Source: Linanthus parryae
Lineage: Eukaryota > Streptophyta > Magnoliopsida > Ericales > Polemoniaceae
DNA: 64,000 bases
NCBI GenBank assembly: GCA_023055425.1
Contig: JALGPY010000010.1
Span: forward strand, 19,131,363-19,195,362
Reading direction: 5' to 3'
The translations under genes were made by a program, and so were the position numbers. Every line of letters begins with the position of its first letter. The stretch's first letter is position 1. Under the pieces are notes generated by a model, which saw only the letters and a list, made by a program, of their open reading frames with translations, was not told the DNA's origin and made no database searches. Below, piece after piece: positions 35,556 through 45,485 of the stretch.

Positions 35556-37854
35556 TATATATATATAATCATTTGTCAATTCCTGAGTTTCCGAGCTCTC
35601 GGTATTTTAGTTGTTCAACTAGTTATCTACTGTATTATGAGGTAAAAGCTACACAACTTTTCCTTGCCCAGTTTATATTGAGTAACTATTTCGAAAAACT
35701 TTGGCACTAAAAACGTACAGCAGAATATTTAAAAGAACGGATTGCAATTTACACAAATTTTAGTTAATAGTTGTCTGCTTAGTTGTTTTGGTTTCATTAA
35801 CTTATAGCTGATGATGGTTTAAGGCTGTTTAGCTTTCATCTTCAAGAGTTAAGAAGAATGGCAGAGAAGGGTCAAATTCCTTAATGTTACAGTGTATATG
35901 CTTTTGGCCGCATTTAAGGACAAATTGTGAGATGTATTCGTTGGGGAGTAGAATTTTTCCATCCTTCGAATAACACTAAGATTTCAACATGCCGACAGAT
36001 TGTCTTGTTATGTATATCATTGTTTGAAGGATTTCGTGAATGGAGTACACTAGCTTTTTGGCCCTGTTGGTTCACTTTTGATCCTTATTATGAAGTTTGA
36101 TTATGACAATTTCAGTTTCTAGGTTGGTTATTGCGTTTGAGCAGCGGCGATGGCGTAGATGTTTCTATGTTCTCATTGATGGACTTACTTGGTGACTTAT
36201 CACGACTCCAACTCTAAAATTGTTGCCTCCATAAATTTGTTTCTTATATATGAATGAGAAACATCTACGCTAGCGGAATTGGCGTACATGTTTCTATGGG
36301 TTTGTAATTATACTTTCAAATTTCTTTCATGCATTAGTTGTGTTATATACATGATTCCATTTTTCAGAAAAACAGAGATAGTGGATTTGAAATTCTACAC
36401 GTTCATTTAAAAGAGGACCTATGCTAGAGATCACTCGGAAGGATATTTTGAAGTCTTCAAAATTTCAGCTTTAGTCTTTACTTCCTTCTCTTTATGCCTA
36501 TCATTAGGTAAGCTGAAAAATTCTTTTCATGAGTTGGTAACTGTCAGTTCATTGTTTTTTAATATTTCTGATAGCATTATGGCATTATTTCTCTTCCAAC
36601 TATATCTGAAATTAGTTTCACTTGTGAGAAAAAATTGAACATCGACTGCTGAAATCTTATGACATCTTTTGGAATTATGGTTCTTCTAAATTCCTTATAC
36701 ATATTGGTTGATCTTCTCTTCTTTTGAGACTAATTGACAGCTTTTGGAATTATGGTTATGTATTGCCTATTAAAATCCAAATCTCATTGATAATTTTATA
36801 TGAAATTGGAGTCGGAACTTGAGGTAAATGGACGATAAACTGTCCTCCCCTGTAGATTTCTTAATTTCATGGTGGTGATGAAAATATTCCCTCAAAATTA
36901 TGTGATTCAGTTACGACTATATTATAAAAAGAATCATTCCTAACAACAATGTTGAAAGATTTGCGAAATCAACTTTTAAAAGTACCCAAAGACCCTAAAT
37001 AACATAAATAGCCTACATAGTGAGCGAGCAACGATGACGTGATGCAAACTTTATGCTGCTGATAAATTTTTTGAGTTTTGAAATCTTTTGAGTCTGTTCC
37101 GGAGTGTAGGTCCCCACTTAGAAATTTCCATACCTACTAGTAACTTTTTTTTGTAGATATTCTATGGTATTTTGAATTTTCTTACATTTGATACTTTTTC
37201 TTATCTAATATTATGAGAGCGAATTTTGTTTTGCATAATTTCATGAATAGAGTTTCATTTTGGGCTAGTTGGTGGTATGACAGAGTTCATGCATGAAGGA
37301 ACCATGGCGGTGGAAACGCTTACTACGTCTTCAAGATGAACATGAGTTTTGTCAACTACATGTCCTAACTCGATAATAGAATTGGACAAGGTATGGTGGA
37401 AAATGACTCTTATTAGTTTTGTTTATGATTTAAAAAATCCCATTTATGTACGATTGATTATGGATTTGAGTACAATTGTGCTTGTTTAAGAGTAGTGTTT
37501 AGATTTTTGGTGCATGTAATTTTTTTATTTGGTCGTGATACAGGCGACAAGCATGTGTGTCGCCATGAGAAAGTAATAGTGAGAAAATTATCTTCTAGTG
37601 CTAACTTTTGTTGTTACTTGTCAACATTAATTAACAAGCAAATTTTCTTGTTGGTAGTTTTAAATGCGACAAACATTGTTTGTTGTTAGATTGAAATTGT
37701 CTACAAACATTGACGTCACGCCTTTTTTTGCCGGCATACATAGCGCTTGTCGGCTTTAATTCTAAAGACCGAGATGTAGTGACAACAGAGCGACAAAAAA
37801 ATTTGTCGATAGAATTACTACTGACATATTTAGCCTTTCTAGCGACATTTTTTA
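35556..37854 (+). other. CACTA right arm
   Basis: There is no transposase and no convincing gene. Two partial copies of a GGCGTA(G/C)ATGTTTCTATG word lie at about 36152 and 36281. From about 37540 the sequence turns into subterminal repeats (GCGACAAG, TTGTCAAC, GCGACAAA, TTGTCGAT) in both orientations, typical for CACTA ends and likely transposase-binding sites in the ancestor. Confidence 0.6.
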
Positions 37855-37884
37855 CTGTCAACGGAGGCAGTATTTGTTGTAGTG
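37855..37884 (-). repeat. CACTA right terminal inverted repeat
   Basis: It ends TATTTGTTGTAGTG, the inverse of the left end, followed by TTA. Confidence 0.88.
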
Positions 37885-37887
37885 TTA
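37885..37887. repeat. CACTA target-site duplication, right copy (TTA)
   Basis: TTA follows the CACTA right end and matches 15046-15048. Confidence 0.8.
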
Positions 37888-38189
37888 CCTACTCCTTTAT
37901 AGTTATACGATTGTCGCTCTTAGATAGTCTAACACTTGAAACATCTCTTACATGCTTCAACATAAATAATGAATAAGTTAACATAAACCTAGCAATCATC
38001 TATTAAGCCAAAATATAGGCATAAAGCACATATCCATATGAATTGTCAGAATATTTAATATGTGCAGCCAATTGGGTACCTAGTAATGAAAGATTAAATG
38101 TGTATTGTTTGAGTCAAAACCAAAAACATAGTAGTAATATTCATAGAGTTAAATAGTTAATAGAGATGAACAAATGGAATCGATACTAT

Positions 38190-38500
38190 TGGTGTCTTCC
38201 GATTTCAGTCCCTAGCACCGCCTCCAATGGTGCTCTTCTTCCTCGAAACGGTCTCCTCGAAAAAACCTTCTACCTCAGCAACTGATAGCTGAAAAACTCA
38301 CCCGTATCTTGATACTGCGTAATACATATTTGATGTATGAAAAGAGGCTATAAGTTGGCGAGGTCATGGGATGACTCACCAAAATTTATGCGAAAATACG
38401 CTCTCACCCCTCTTGGCGCGCCTTGTCTGGCTGGCATAACTGTAAGGATTACAGATTTAATTCCTTGTTCGGATTTTGATGTCTTACGAAGGTAAGCTTT
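38190..38500 (-). pseudogene. Two exon-like segments of an unrecognised gene
   Basis: On the minus strand about 38500-38395 reads GIKSVILTVMPARQGAPRGV then RAYFRINF. It meets a GTGAGT donor, and after an AT-rich stretch of about 90 bases an acceptor (TTTTTCAG or CTATCAG) leads to AEVEGFFEETVSRKKSTIGG then GARD and a TGA near 38204. Joining at CTATCAG keeps the frame. This looks like the last intron and last exon of a host-type gene. The upstream part is cut off by the E4 LTR at 38522. I do not recognise the protein. It could be an old gene fragment or part of an unseen element. Confidence 0.45.
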
Positions 38501-38521
38501 ACTGCTATGCTTGGGTATACA

Positions 38522-39947
38522 TGTTGGAATATGCCCTAGAGGCAATCTATTTATTGTGACATTTATATGGACTTACTATTCATTATGTTAATTATATAGA
38601 GATATGTTAACATAAATGAAGTCCACACAATATAAATCTTGTATTCTTCAATATTCGGAGTCGAGTACTAAAGTTAATTAGTACAAATGTATGGCATCGA
38701 GACTAGTATGTGTGTAGATTGATATGGTGATATCGAGTCTAACACATGAGTACGCATTAGGAGTAATGGCATACTTGATGACTCGCCATGAGAAGGCTAC
38801 TTGGGAATTAAATGAATGTCACAAGTGCTTCGCATACTGATAAAGGTGTTGTGATGCTTCAACTTGAATTCAATACATTCTCTAGATGTGAATTATCATA
38901 TTTTGATGACGTCAAACGTCATTCTGTAACAAGGTGATTATAAAAGCGATAATCTGACATGCAATGAAACTTGCTGAGATGTATGAGTGATGTAGATATG
39001 ATTTTTCCCTCCTAAATGACGGGAGTAAATATCAAAGGACACTCGATGAGTGAGACTTAGGGAAATGCATGGGCATGCTCAAATAAATCAATATGATATA
39101 TTGATGTCATTTGTTTGTCTAAGTCTAATCACGTATCGAGAAACTATATAATTGATATACAAGTGTGACACTCTTTGTCTTGTGTCCAATCTGGATAGAA
39201 GAGATAAAGGGACTATATGACACGGTAACATTGGTCACTGAGGTTAGTTAGATCACCAACATTCCTATTACTTTAGTAACATTGATGTATTGCTAGATGC
39301 CGCTCAATGTTTGTAATGATTATTACTATTAACGTATTAGGAACCTACAGGGGCACACACAAGAATAGATCTAATTGGAATTAGTTGCTCATTAGATGAA
39401 CTAAAGAGAAATAATGAATTATTTGGGCTAAAGTGTAAACTGGGCTCATTAGTTGGACTAAAGAACAACTGTACACTAGAATGCAAGCTAATTCTAACTG
39501 TTAGAATTAAAGGCAAAAGATGAATTGTATAGACTATAAATATGATTCATAGGCTATTAGATTCATTCTACACACACACATACACCCAGAGACATAAATA
39601 TAGAAGAAGGAGTTATTCACCTAGGGCTCGGCCAAGGAGTTGGTGCCGCCCACTCCTCTTGCTGACACAGCTTGAATGGGATTCAGCCACTGCGCACCTC
39701 CAAGTTCGTCATCTTTTGAGACAAGATCCTCCGTCTTACTCAGGCTAGCACCATTGATGAAGAAGCATTCCAGTTTTGATCTATTCGTGTACTTACCATA
39801 GAGGCACCGTTCTTCAGATATGCGCTTGTGATCGTCACCAATCAGTTTGACTGAGGTCAACCTTTAATTATCAGATTACGTTCATTCACATGGGTCCTAG
39901 TAAATATTTTGTTATTTCTGCCGCGTTTGATTGTCCAAAACTCAACA
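38522..39947 (+). repeat. 5' LTR of E4
   Basis: This 1426-bp LTR starts TGTTGGAATATGCCCTAGAG and ends CCAAAACTCAACA against the primer site. It resembles the E1 LTR along its length but without the 124-bp duplication. Confidence 0.93.
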
Positions 39948-39948
39948 G

Positions 39949-39960
39949 TGATATCAGAGC
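39949..39960 (+). other. Primer-binding site of E4
   Basis: TGATATCAGAGC differs by one G to A change from the TGGTATCAGAGC tRNA-Met site. Confidence 0.9.
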
Positions 39961-40029
39961 TACTTGTGAAACCATAATCTAATAATGTATTTTATTGTTT
40001 TACGCGATTACGATATAATTGGTTAAATC

Positions 40030-40373
40030 GTATTTGATACACTGGATTATGCTTTGTATGTGATACAATCGTAAAGTTGTATATGATACAATATGGTGTA
40101 CTATTTATATATCATATTCAGTAAAATCGTATATATGATATACGTAGTGCACTATAAATCGTTTATATGATATACGTAGTGTACTGAAAAATCATATGTA
40201 TAAGTATTTTAAAGAAAAATCGTATATATGATATACGTAGCCTACAGTAAAAATGTATATTTGATATACATAGTGTACTGTAAAATCATATATAGATATA
40301 TGTAATGTACTGTAAAATTATATATATAATATATGTAGTGTACTGAAAAATTGTTTGTACAATATACGTACTG
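40030..40373 (+). repeat. AT-rich minisatellite in the E4 leader
   Basis: Nine or ten imperfect units of about 33 bp built on AAATCGTATATATGATATAC followed by GTAGTGTACTG. It lies shortly after the primer site. No similar array is seen in the E-A, E3 or E5 leaders. Confidence 0.88.
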
Positions 40374-41411
40374 AAACTGCTAGGGTTTCGGTAAAAGAAA
40401 AGAGAAAAAAATAAATTTTCTACTTAGAGAGGATCGACCACCAAATGGAGAAAAAGAAAATTTGTTTTTGTTCTACCCTAGGATTTTGGCCACGAATGCC
40501 GCCTCCCCACTTGGTGTTCCACCCCTCTCTTGAATCGGTAGTCACAGTTGGTAATTATGATTTACACAATTAATTAAACAACGTGCGATTAAAACTGAAT
40601 TTTATTTGTAATATTTGTTGTTTAACCACATGGTGAGTGGATGTGGCCTAGATGGGTGTTTGGTTTATTGTGGTTTGGTTTTGATAATTTTTGATTTAAA
40701 CAAAATAGAGCCTGCGTGTCGTTCCTTTCTATTTATTCTAGATGTTTTCTCCTCTCATCTAAATCCCCTCGTTTGTGAGGTTTCTTCATATAAAATTAGA
40801 TAGATAGGTAGAGGTGATTTATTCCATTTAAGTAACAAAGGAAGAGGCGCACATGCTTGGATGTTTGGACTAGAAGTAGGAAGCACTTGGAGAAGAGCTT
40901 TGCGATCTTGTAGTTCTACAGATATTCTCATTGGCTTGGGAATATCATTATGCTTAGGGGCCACTTCCATGTCACATTTAATTTTAAGTCTTGTTTATAT
41001 TGATGTGTGTGATGCATGTTCGAACGTTACAAAAGACAATAATTAAGTATGGATATATCAATCGGAATTTCCCAATTCATTTGAGTAGATCATTTGATGA
41101 AATCAAGTAATACAAGGTGGACCTTTCAATCGGGATTGCAAAACCTGTTTGGTTAGATGATTTGATGAGATCAACTACACCAAGCAATTCCCTCAAACTT
41201 ACAATATTAAGTTATTGTCTTCTTTTGCTTGGCACTCTTCCAGACCTAGATCAATTAAGTGTAGGCTTGCCAAAGCAAGGTTCCTTGGTAAGGAGCGATG
41301 ACATAAGCTAGCAATATGAAACTGATAAGTGAAATGTCTAACTTAACTAGGCTACTTCAATGGGATTGGAATCTTAGAGGAAAGTTAATTGGGAACTAGT
41401 CTATATGATAG
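40374..41411 (+). other. E4 leader, first part
   Basis: Non-coding leader. The part from about 41190 matches window bases 30-240 of E1 (GCTTGCCAAAGCAAGGTTCC and following) up to TGATAGATT, where an insertion breaks it. Small frames here (for example 40615-40803) have no recognisable product. Confidence 0.75.
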
Positions 41412-41693
41412 ATTAGGGGTGTGCATTGTTAGGTTTAGTAGGGGAAAAAGCACCCGATCCAATGATCACTGGGTTAGATTAATGCAAGTCAAAACCAATC
41501 CGCCTACTAGACAAATCAGCACAAACCAAAAATCTGGATTGGTTAGGGTTTGGGTGGGTTAGCCAGTTTGCCTTTTTTCTAAACAAAATATTATTGTCTG
41601 TTTCACAACACCTAAATATTGGTGCACGAAGAAACGACATGACGTAGAATAGGAAATATCATTTCAAATATTGAAACTTAGAATGCATAAAAA
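41412..41693. other. Unidentified insertion remnant
   Basis: Foreign to the E4 leader. It begins GGGGTGTGCATTG, a start seen in some plant hAT-type miniature elements, but I find no matching inverted end. It is interrupted or followed by the MULE-like element. Confidence 0.3.
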
Positions 41694-42799
41694 AGGCTTA
41701 ATTACTTGATGCATACCCTCAATATATTGAAACTAACCCAATGTAATCCGCATTTCTATAATAGGCTTATTGCATCCCCCATTTGCGAAAAATCATACTT
41801 ACTGAAACTGATAAAAAAATCCTTCTAAACTCTATCCGCTAAAAGAGGGTATTTTGTCAATACAAAGTAATAAATTTACATCATAAATAAAAAAGGAAAA
41901 AGATATTTAAAAGGATAAGATTGAAGAAGATGAGGAAGAGCAGTTGTGTTCTACTATCCCATCCTCAAAATCACTCATCTACATCCCCAAAAGCTCTCAC
42001 AGCCGATTGCTCTGCCAGATCTTCTCGATTCTCTAATCTCTTTCTTCTTCTCGTCCTTTTCTCTGTCGTTCCTTCGTTCTGCGCGCGCGAGGAAACCAAC
42101 CACATCAGCAGCCGACAAAAAAACCACCGGAGCCGGTACCGTTGTTGAGTCTTGTTTCCCTCTCGTCCAGGTTCTTCTCCGACTGATACATCCTCCAGCC
42201 GATGCTCCAACCTCCAGCCCGACGGGAAACCACGTTGCCTCGCATTCTTCTCTCCAGCCCGACCCATCTCCTTGCCTCTCGCACTCTCTTTTCCGTCTCT
42301 CTGTCTCCCCCAAATCTCCCTCTCCGTTCCCCGTGGTTTGTGTATCTGCTTTTGTTCGTTATTAGATGAAATTGAATCAATTTCGAACCCAGAACAAAAA
42401 ATTGACTACTGATGCATTTGTTTGTTCTATCAAATTGAATTGGATTGTATTATGAACAAAATATGGTTCGATTTGGGTTGGTTGGGCATAATTGGAGTGA
42501 AGTTGAGTTTGATTTCTGGTTTTGGTGCTGCTCGTATCTTGTCGGAATCTGGATTTTTTAGTCCCAGAATCTAGGCTTCTTACCTTGGATGTTCATATTT
42601 TTTTTGCGTGACCCTTTAACCCCCCAATAAGAAAAATATTTTTGTCAATTAACGGAATACTCTGTTAAATATTGGACGTTTTTTCCACCAGTTTCAATAA
42701 GTATGATTTTTCGCAAATGGGGGATGCAATAAGACCATTTTAGAAGTGGGGGTTGCTTAGTTTCGATCTACTGGAGGTATGCATTAAGTAATTAAGCCT
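41694..42799. mobile_element. MULE-like element with long terminal inverted repeats and a gene-like interior
   Basis: Both ends carry AGGCTTAATTACTT(G/A)ATGCATACC facing inward. The inverted repeats extend over about 110 bp, with a perfect 36-base stretch (41765-41800 region against about 42690-42725), and more weakly to about 170 bp. Long TIRs without transposase suggest a non-autonomous Mutator-like element. The interior (41930-42560) is GC-richer, with short overlapping frames, pyrimidine tracts and intron-like AT-rich sequence. It looks like the 5' end of a gene taken up by the element (Pack-MULE style). I could not find a clear 9-bp target duplication. Confidence 0.65.
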
Positions 42800-43025
42800 A
42801 TTATTTCTCGCTCTCGATTTTTTTGCTCTGCCCTCTCTCATCCACCTCATCAAGTTTCTCAAATTTTCCTAAAGGTAGTTATCTCCTTCCAAAGGAGATA
42901 ACTTCCAATAACTACTAGTGTTCTAAACTAACAGATATTATTCTTGACAGTAAGTGTCGGTTTCCGGCAGTTACCGTCGGTTATCCTTGTTTATTTGTGC
43001 ATTTGGCACTGAATGTTTAGCCATT
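42800..43025. other. Short gap between MULE-like element and LINE
   Basis: It includes a small inverted repeat around 42873-42902 (TAGTTATCTCCTTCCAAAGGAGATAACT). The right part may be LINE 5' untranslated sequence. No gene. Confidence 0.4.
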
Positions 43026-44109
43026 ATGGGCTTTCTCAATCAAACCAAATTTCCTTTTTTCTCAAATTTCTTGCCTGTTTCCATCAACATGTCTGCAAAA
43101 CAATCCACAAATCCCTGCCTTTCTAATGATATCACTAAATTGTTGGCCACAATGAACCTTACCACAAAGGAAAAACAGGGAGTTACCCTTCCGCCTGAAG
43201 CCTTGATGGACGGACAGGCCGAATGTTGTAAGAGTATCTTCGGTAAGATCATTACTACAAAAAATGTGAAACTGGGCAATCTAATGAATGTCATGTCAAA
43301 AGCCTGGGATGACTCAGTGGGCTTCCATGTTATCCCGTTGGAAAATCACATTTATCAGTTTTTTTTTAAAAGAAAGATCAGAGCAGACCATCTTAGATAC
43401 CCAACCATGGTTCTATAGGGGATCCATGATTTCCATGGAAAAGTGGGTCCCATGGAAAAATATGAGGGCAAGCAGTTACAATGAAGCCTTTCTATGGGTA
43501 CAAATCTGTAATCTATCCCCAGATTGCTACCATGACAAGGCTGGAAAAGTGATTGGGTCAATTCTATGACGCTTCCCCGAAGTGGTGATTCCAACACATG
43601 GCATACTTGTGGGAAAATGCATCCGTGTTAAAGTGCTAGTGAAAATTGCAGAACCCTTACTAAGGGCTTGCTCCGTCAACCTTCTTCAAGACTGTACAGA
43701 ATGGGTTTTATTGAAGTATGAGAAGCTACCAAGTATTTGCAATTTTTGAGGTCGAATGGGCCACGAAATGCGGCAGTGCGATAAGTTGGCTACAGTTGAT
43801 ATCCCAATCGATGAAATTCCACATAATTATGGGATTTGGATGACCTCTACTGAAATGATGGACTATGTGTTGGGATATAATTCTGACCCTAAGTCCATTT
43901 TCGGTCCCCTTGCTATCACTACAGAATGTAATATTCCGCATGCCGAACAACCAAACCCCATTGTCAATACATTATACACTGGGGGGAGTGCTGAAGAAAG
44001 TGATGAGGAAATTGATCCAGACTCTCACCAGGGGAAATTCATGTTAAGACAATGGGAAAAGGAATCAGATCTGGAACTTAAACCAGGCCAGAGTAGACTC
44101 TACGGTTAA
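43026..44109 (+). pseudogene. LINE ORF1 (DUF4283 / CCHC nucleic-acid-binding protein)
   Basis: The first frame (start ATG 43026 or 43090, to 43418) has the plant LINE ORF1 DUF4283 pattern: TKNVKLGNLMNVMSKAW, then FHVIPLENHIYQFFF. Frameshifts follow at about 43365-43420 and 43570. The later part reads YEKLPSICNF, stop, GRMGHEMRQCD: a CCHC_4 zinc knuckle whose second cysteine codon is TGA (43747-43749). The tail to 44109 is acidic. ORF1 normally coats LINE RNA. This copy cannot make it. Confidence 0.85.
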
Positions 44110-44317
44110 CAATGGTGACGATGAGTATGATGACACTGATTGGTCACTATGTCAAAAGGCAGTGGAACAGACCAACCTATGGATCCTACTGGTGTTTGTG
44201 GCAAGCATAATCTTTCGGTAGATTCGGAGGATAATGCAAAAAAACTCAAGGGAGATCGAGATGTTTCTCTCTCCCCCCTTCGGCAGAGGCTGGCGCGCTC
44301 CAGCCCTGCCAGCAACC

Positions 44318-45485
44318 ATGAAAACATTATGTTGGAACGTTAGAGGGTTAGACAGTACCTCTACGTCCCAAAGCCTACACTCCCTAATTAGGGATAAGCT
44401 ACCAGATTTGATCTTTCTCATGGAAACTTAGTTGCTTATCCAAGGTGCAGATTCAGTGTGTTCTAAATTGTGTTACAAAAAAGCTTGCCATATCCCCCGA
44501 GTGGGTTTGGGGGCCGCTCTTTCTCTTATATGGAATAGAGACATCAGCTTCAAGTATTATCTAGTAATCGCTTCCATATCCACTGCTTTGTACGGCCTCC
44601 TGAGGCCGGATCTGACGGTGTTTACTTGATAGGGTTCTACGGTGATCCAGTTACGGAAAATTGAGGTCTAGCGTGGGATTTATTACGAATTTTAAAGCCA
44701 CAAGGAGATACCCCCTGGCTAGTGGCCGGTTATTTTAATAAAATTCTCTCCAACTCGGAGAAGAAGGGTTGGAACTACCGTAACTGGGCACAAATCCAGC
44801 AGTTTGCTGATGCACTTTCAGATTGAGCTTTGTTGGATTAGGGTATGAGGGGGACCTGTTTACCTGGTGGAATGGCCGAACTCACCCATTCTCTGTCCAG
44901 GAAAGTTTGGACAGGGCTGTAGCAAACCAGCAATGGGAACAAGCTTAACCAACTAATTCAGTAGAGGTTTTGCAAATGGTGGGCTCCGACCATCTTCCGA
45001 TCCTGATTACAGAAATGCCGAAACAATTTGCGCATCCAACTCACCGTCGCTTTCACTTTGCCGCGGAATGGACTCGTAAGCCCGAATGTGCAGACCTAAT
45101 CAGCGAGGTACGGCCTACATCTGCACCTACTTCTACTTATATACATGACTTTGCTGAAACAATAGATTACACAACAAATTACATTCGTAATTGGGGAAAA
45201 ATAAACTTTCTTTCCGATCATAGAGAAAATAATCTGTTGCTTCATCAATTGTCCAGATTATCCACTTGTAGGCAATCCTTTGATGTTGTATACAAGAAAA
45301 AAGAAATTACTACTAAGCTGCAAAAGATTTTTTCAAATGAGGAGATTCATTGGAAACAACGTTCTAGAGTTAAGTGGCTTAGGGAGGGGGATCGTAACAC
45401 TCAATTTTTTCATAGAAGTTACAAATGAGCGTAAACGTAAGAATACTATTTCTTCTATCACTGACTTAATGGAAATTGCTTTAAA
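44318..45485 (+). pseudogene. LINE ORF2, endonuclease and RT N-terminal part
   Basis: The start MKTLCWNVRGLDSTSTSQSL at 44318 is the apurinic-type endonuclease beginning. Next come LMET near 44420, a GDFN-type site read as GYFNKIL near 44725, FTWWNGR near 44865 and SDHLPI at about 44984-45003. The linker to RT (RSRVKWLREGDRNTQFFH) lies at 45360-45420. Stops occur, for example at 44429 and 44630. The pattern ends abruptly at 45485, where the strand of the LINE switches. Confidence 0.88.

Larger units (their letters stand above)
15049..37884. mobile_element. CACTA (En/Spm) transposon, about 4.5 kb without its insertions
   Basis: The left end starts CACTACAACAAATA and the right end is the inverted TATTTGTTGTAGTG, flanked by TTA on both sides. 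The first 14 bases match fully, and similarity continues to about base 30 (TTGACAGT). Both ends carry many short subterminal words of the TTGTCAAC, GCGACAAA and TGTCGAT kind, as CACTA elements do. The interior is split by Sirevirus E2 at about 17263/35551. The remaining 2.2-kb left and 2.3-kb right arms have no transposase frame, so it is non-autonomous. Its transcription direction cannot be told. Confidence 0.9.

Noticed and set aside
35551..35570. (TA)n at the right edge of E2 as proof of a target duplication.
   Set aside because: The region is low complexity, so ATATA would match by chance; kept only as suggestive.
41412..41430. hAT-like start (GGGGTGTGCATTG) at the break of the E4 leader.
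   Set aside because: No matching inverted end and no 8-bp target duplication could be found, so I list it only as an unidentified remnant.
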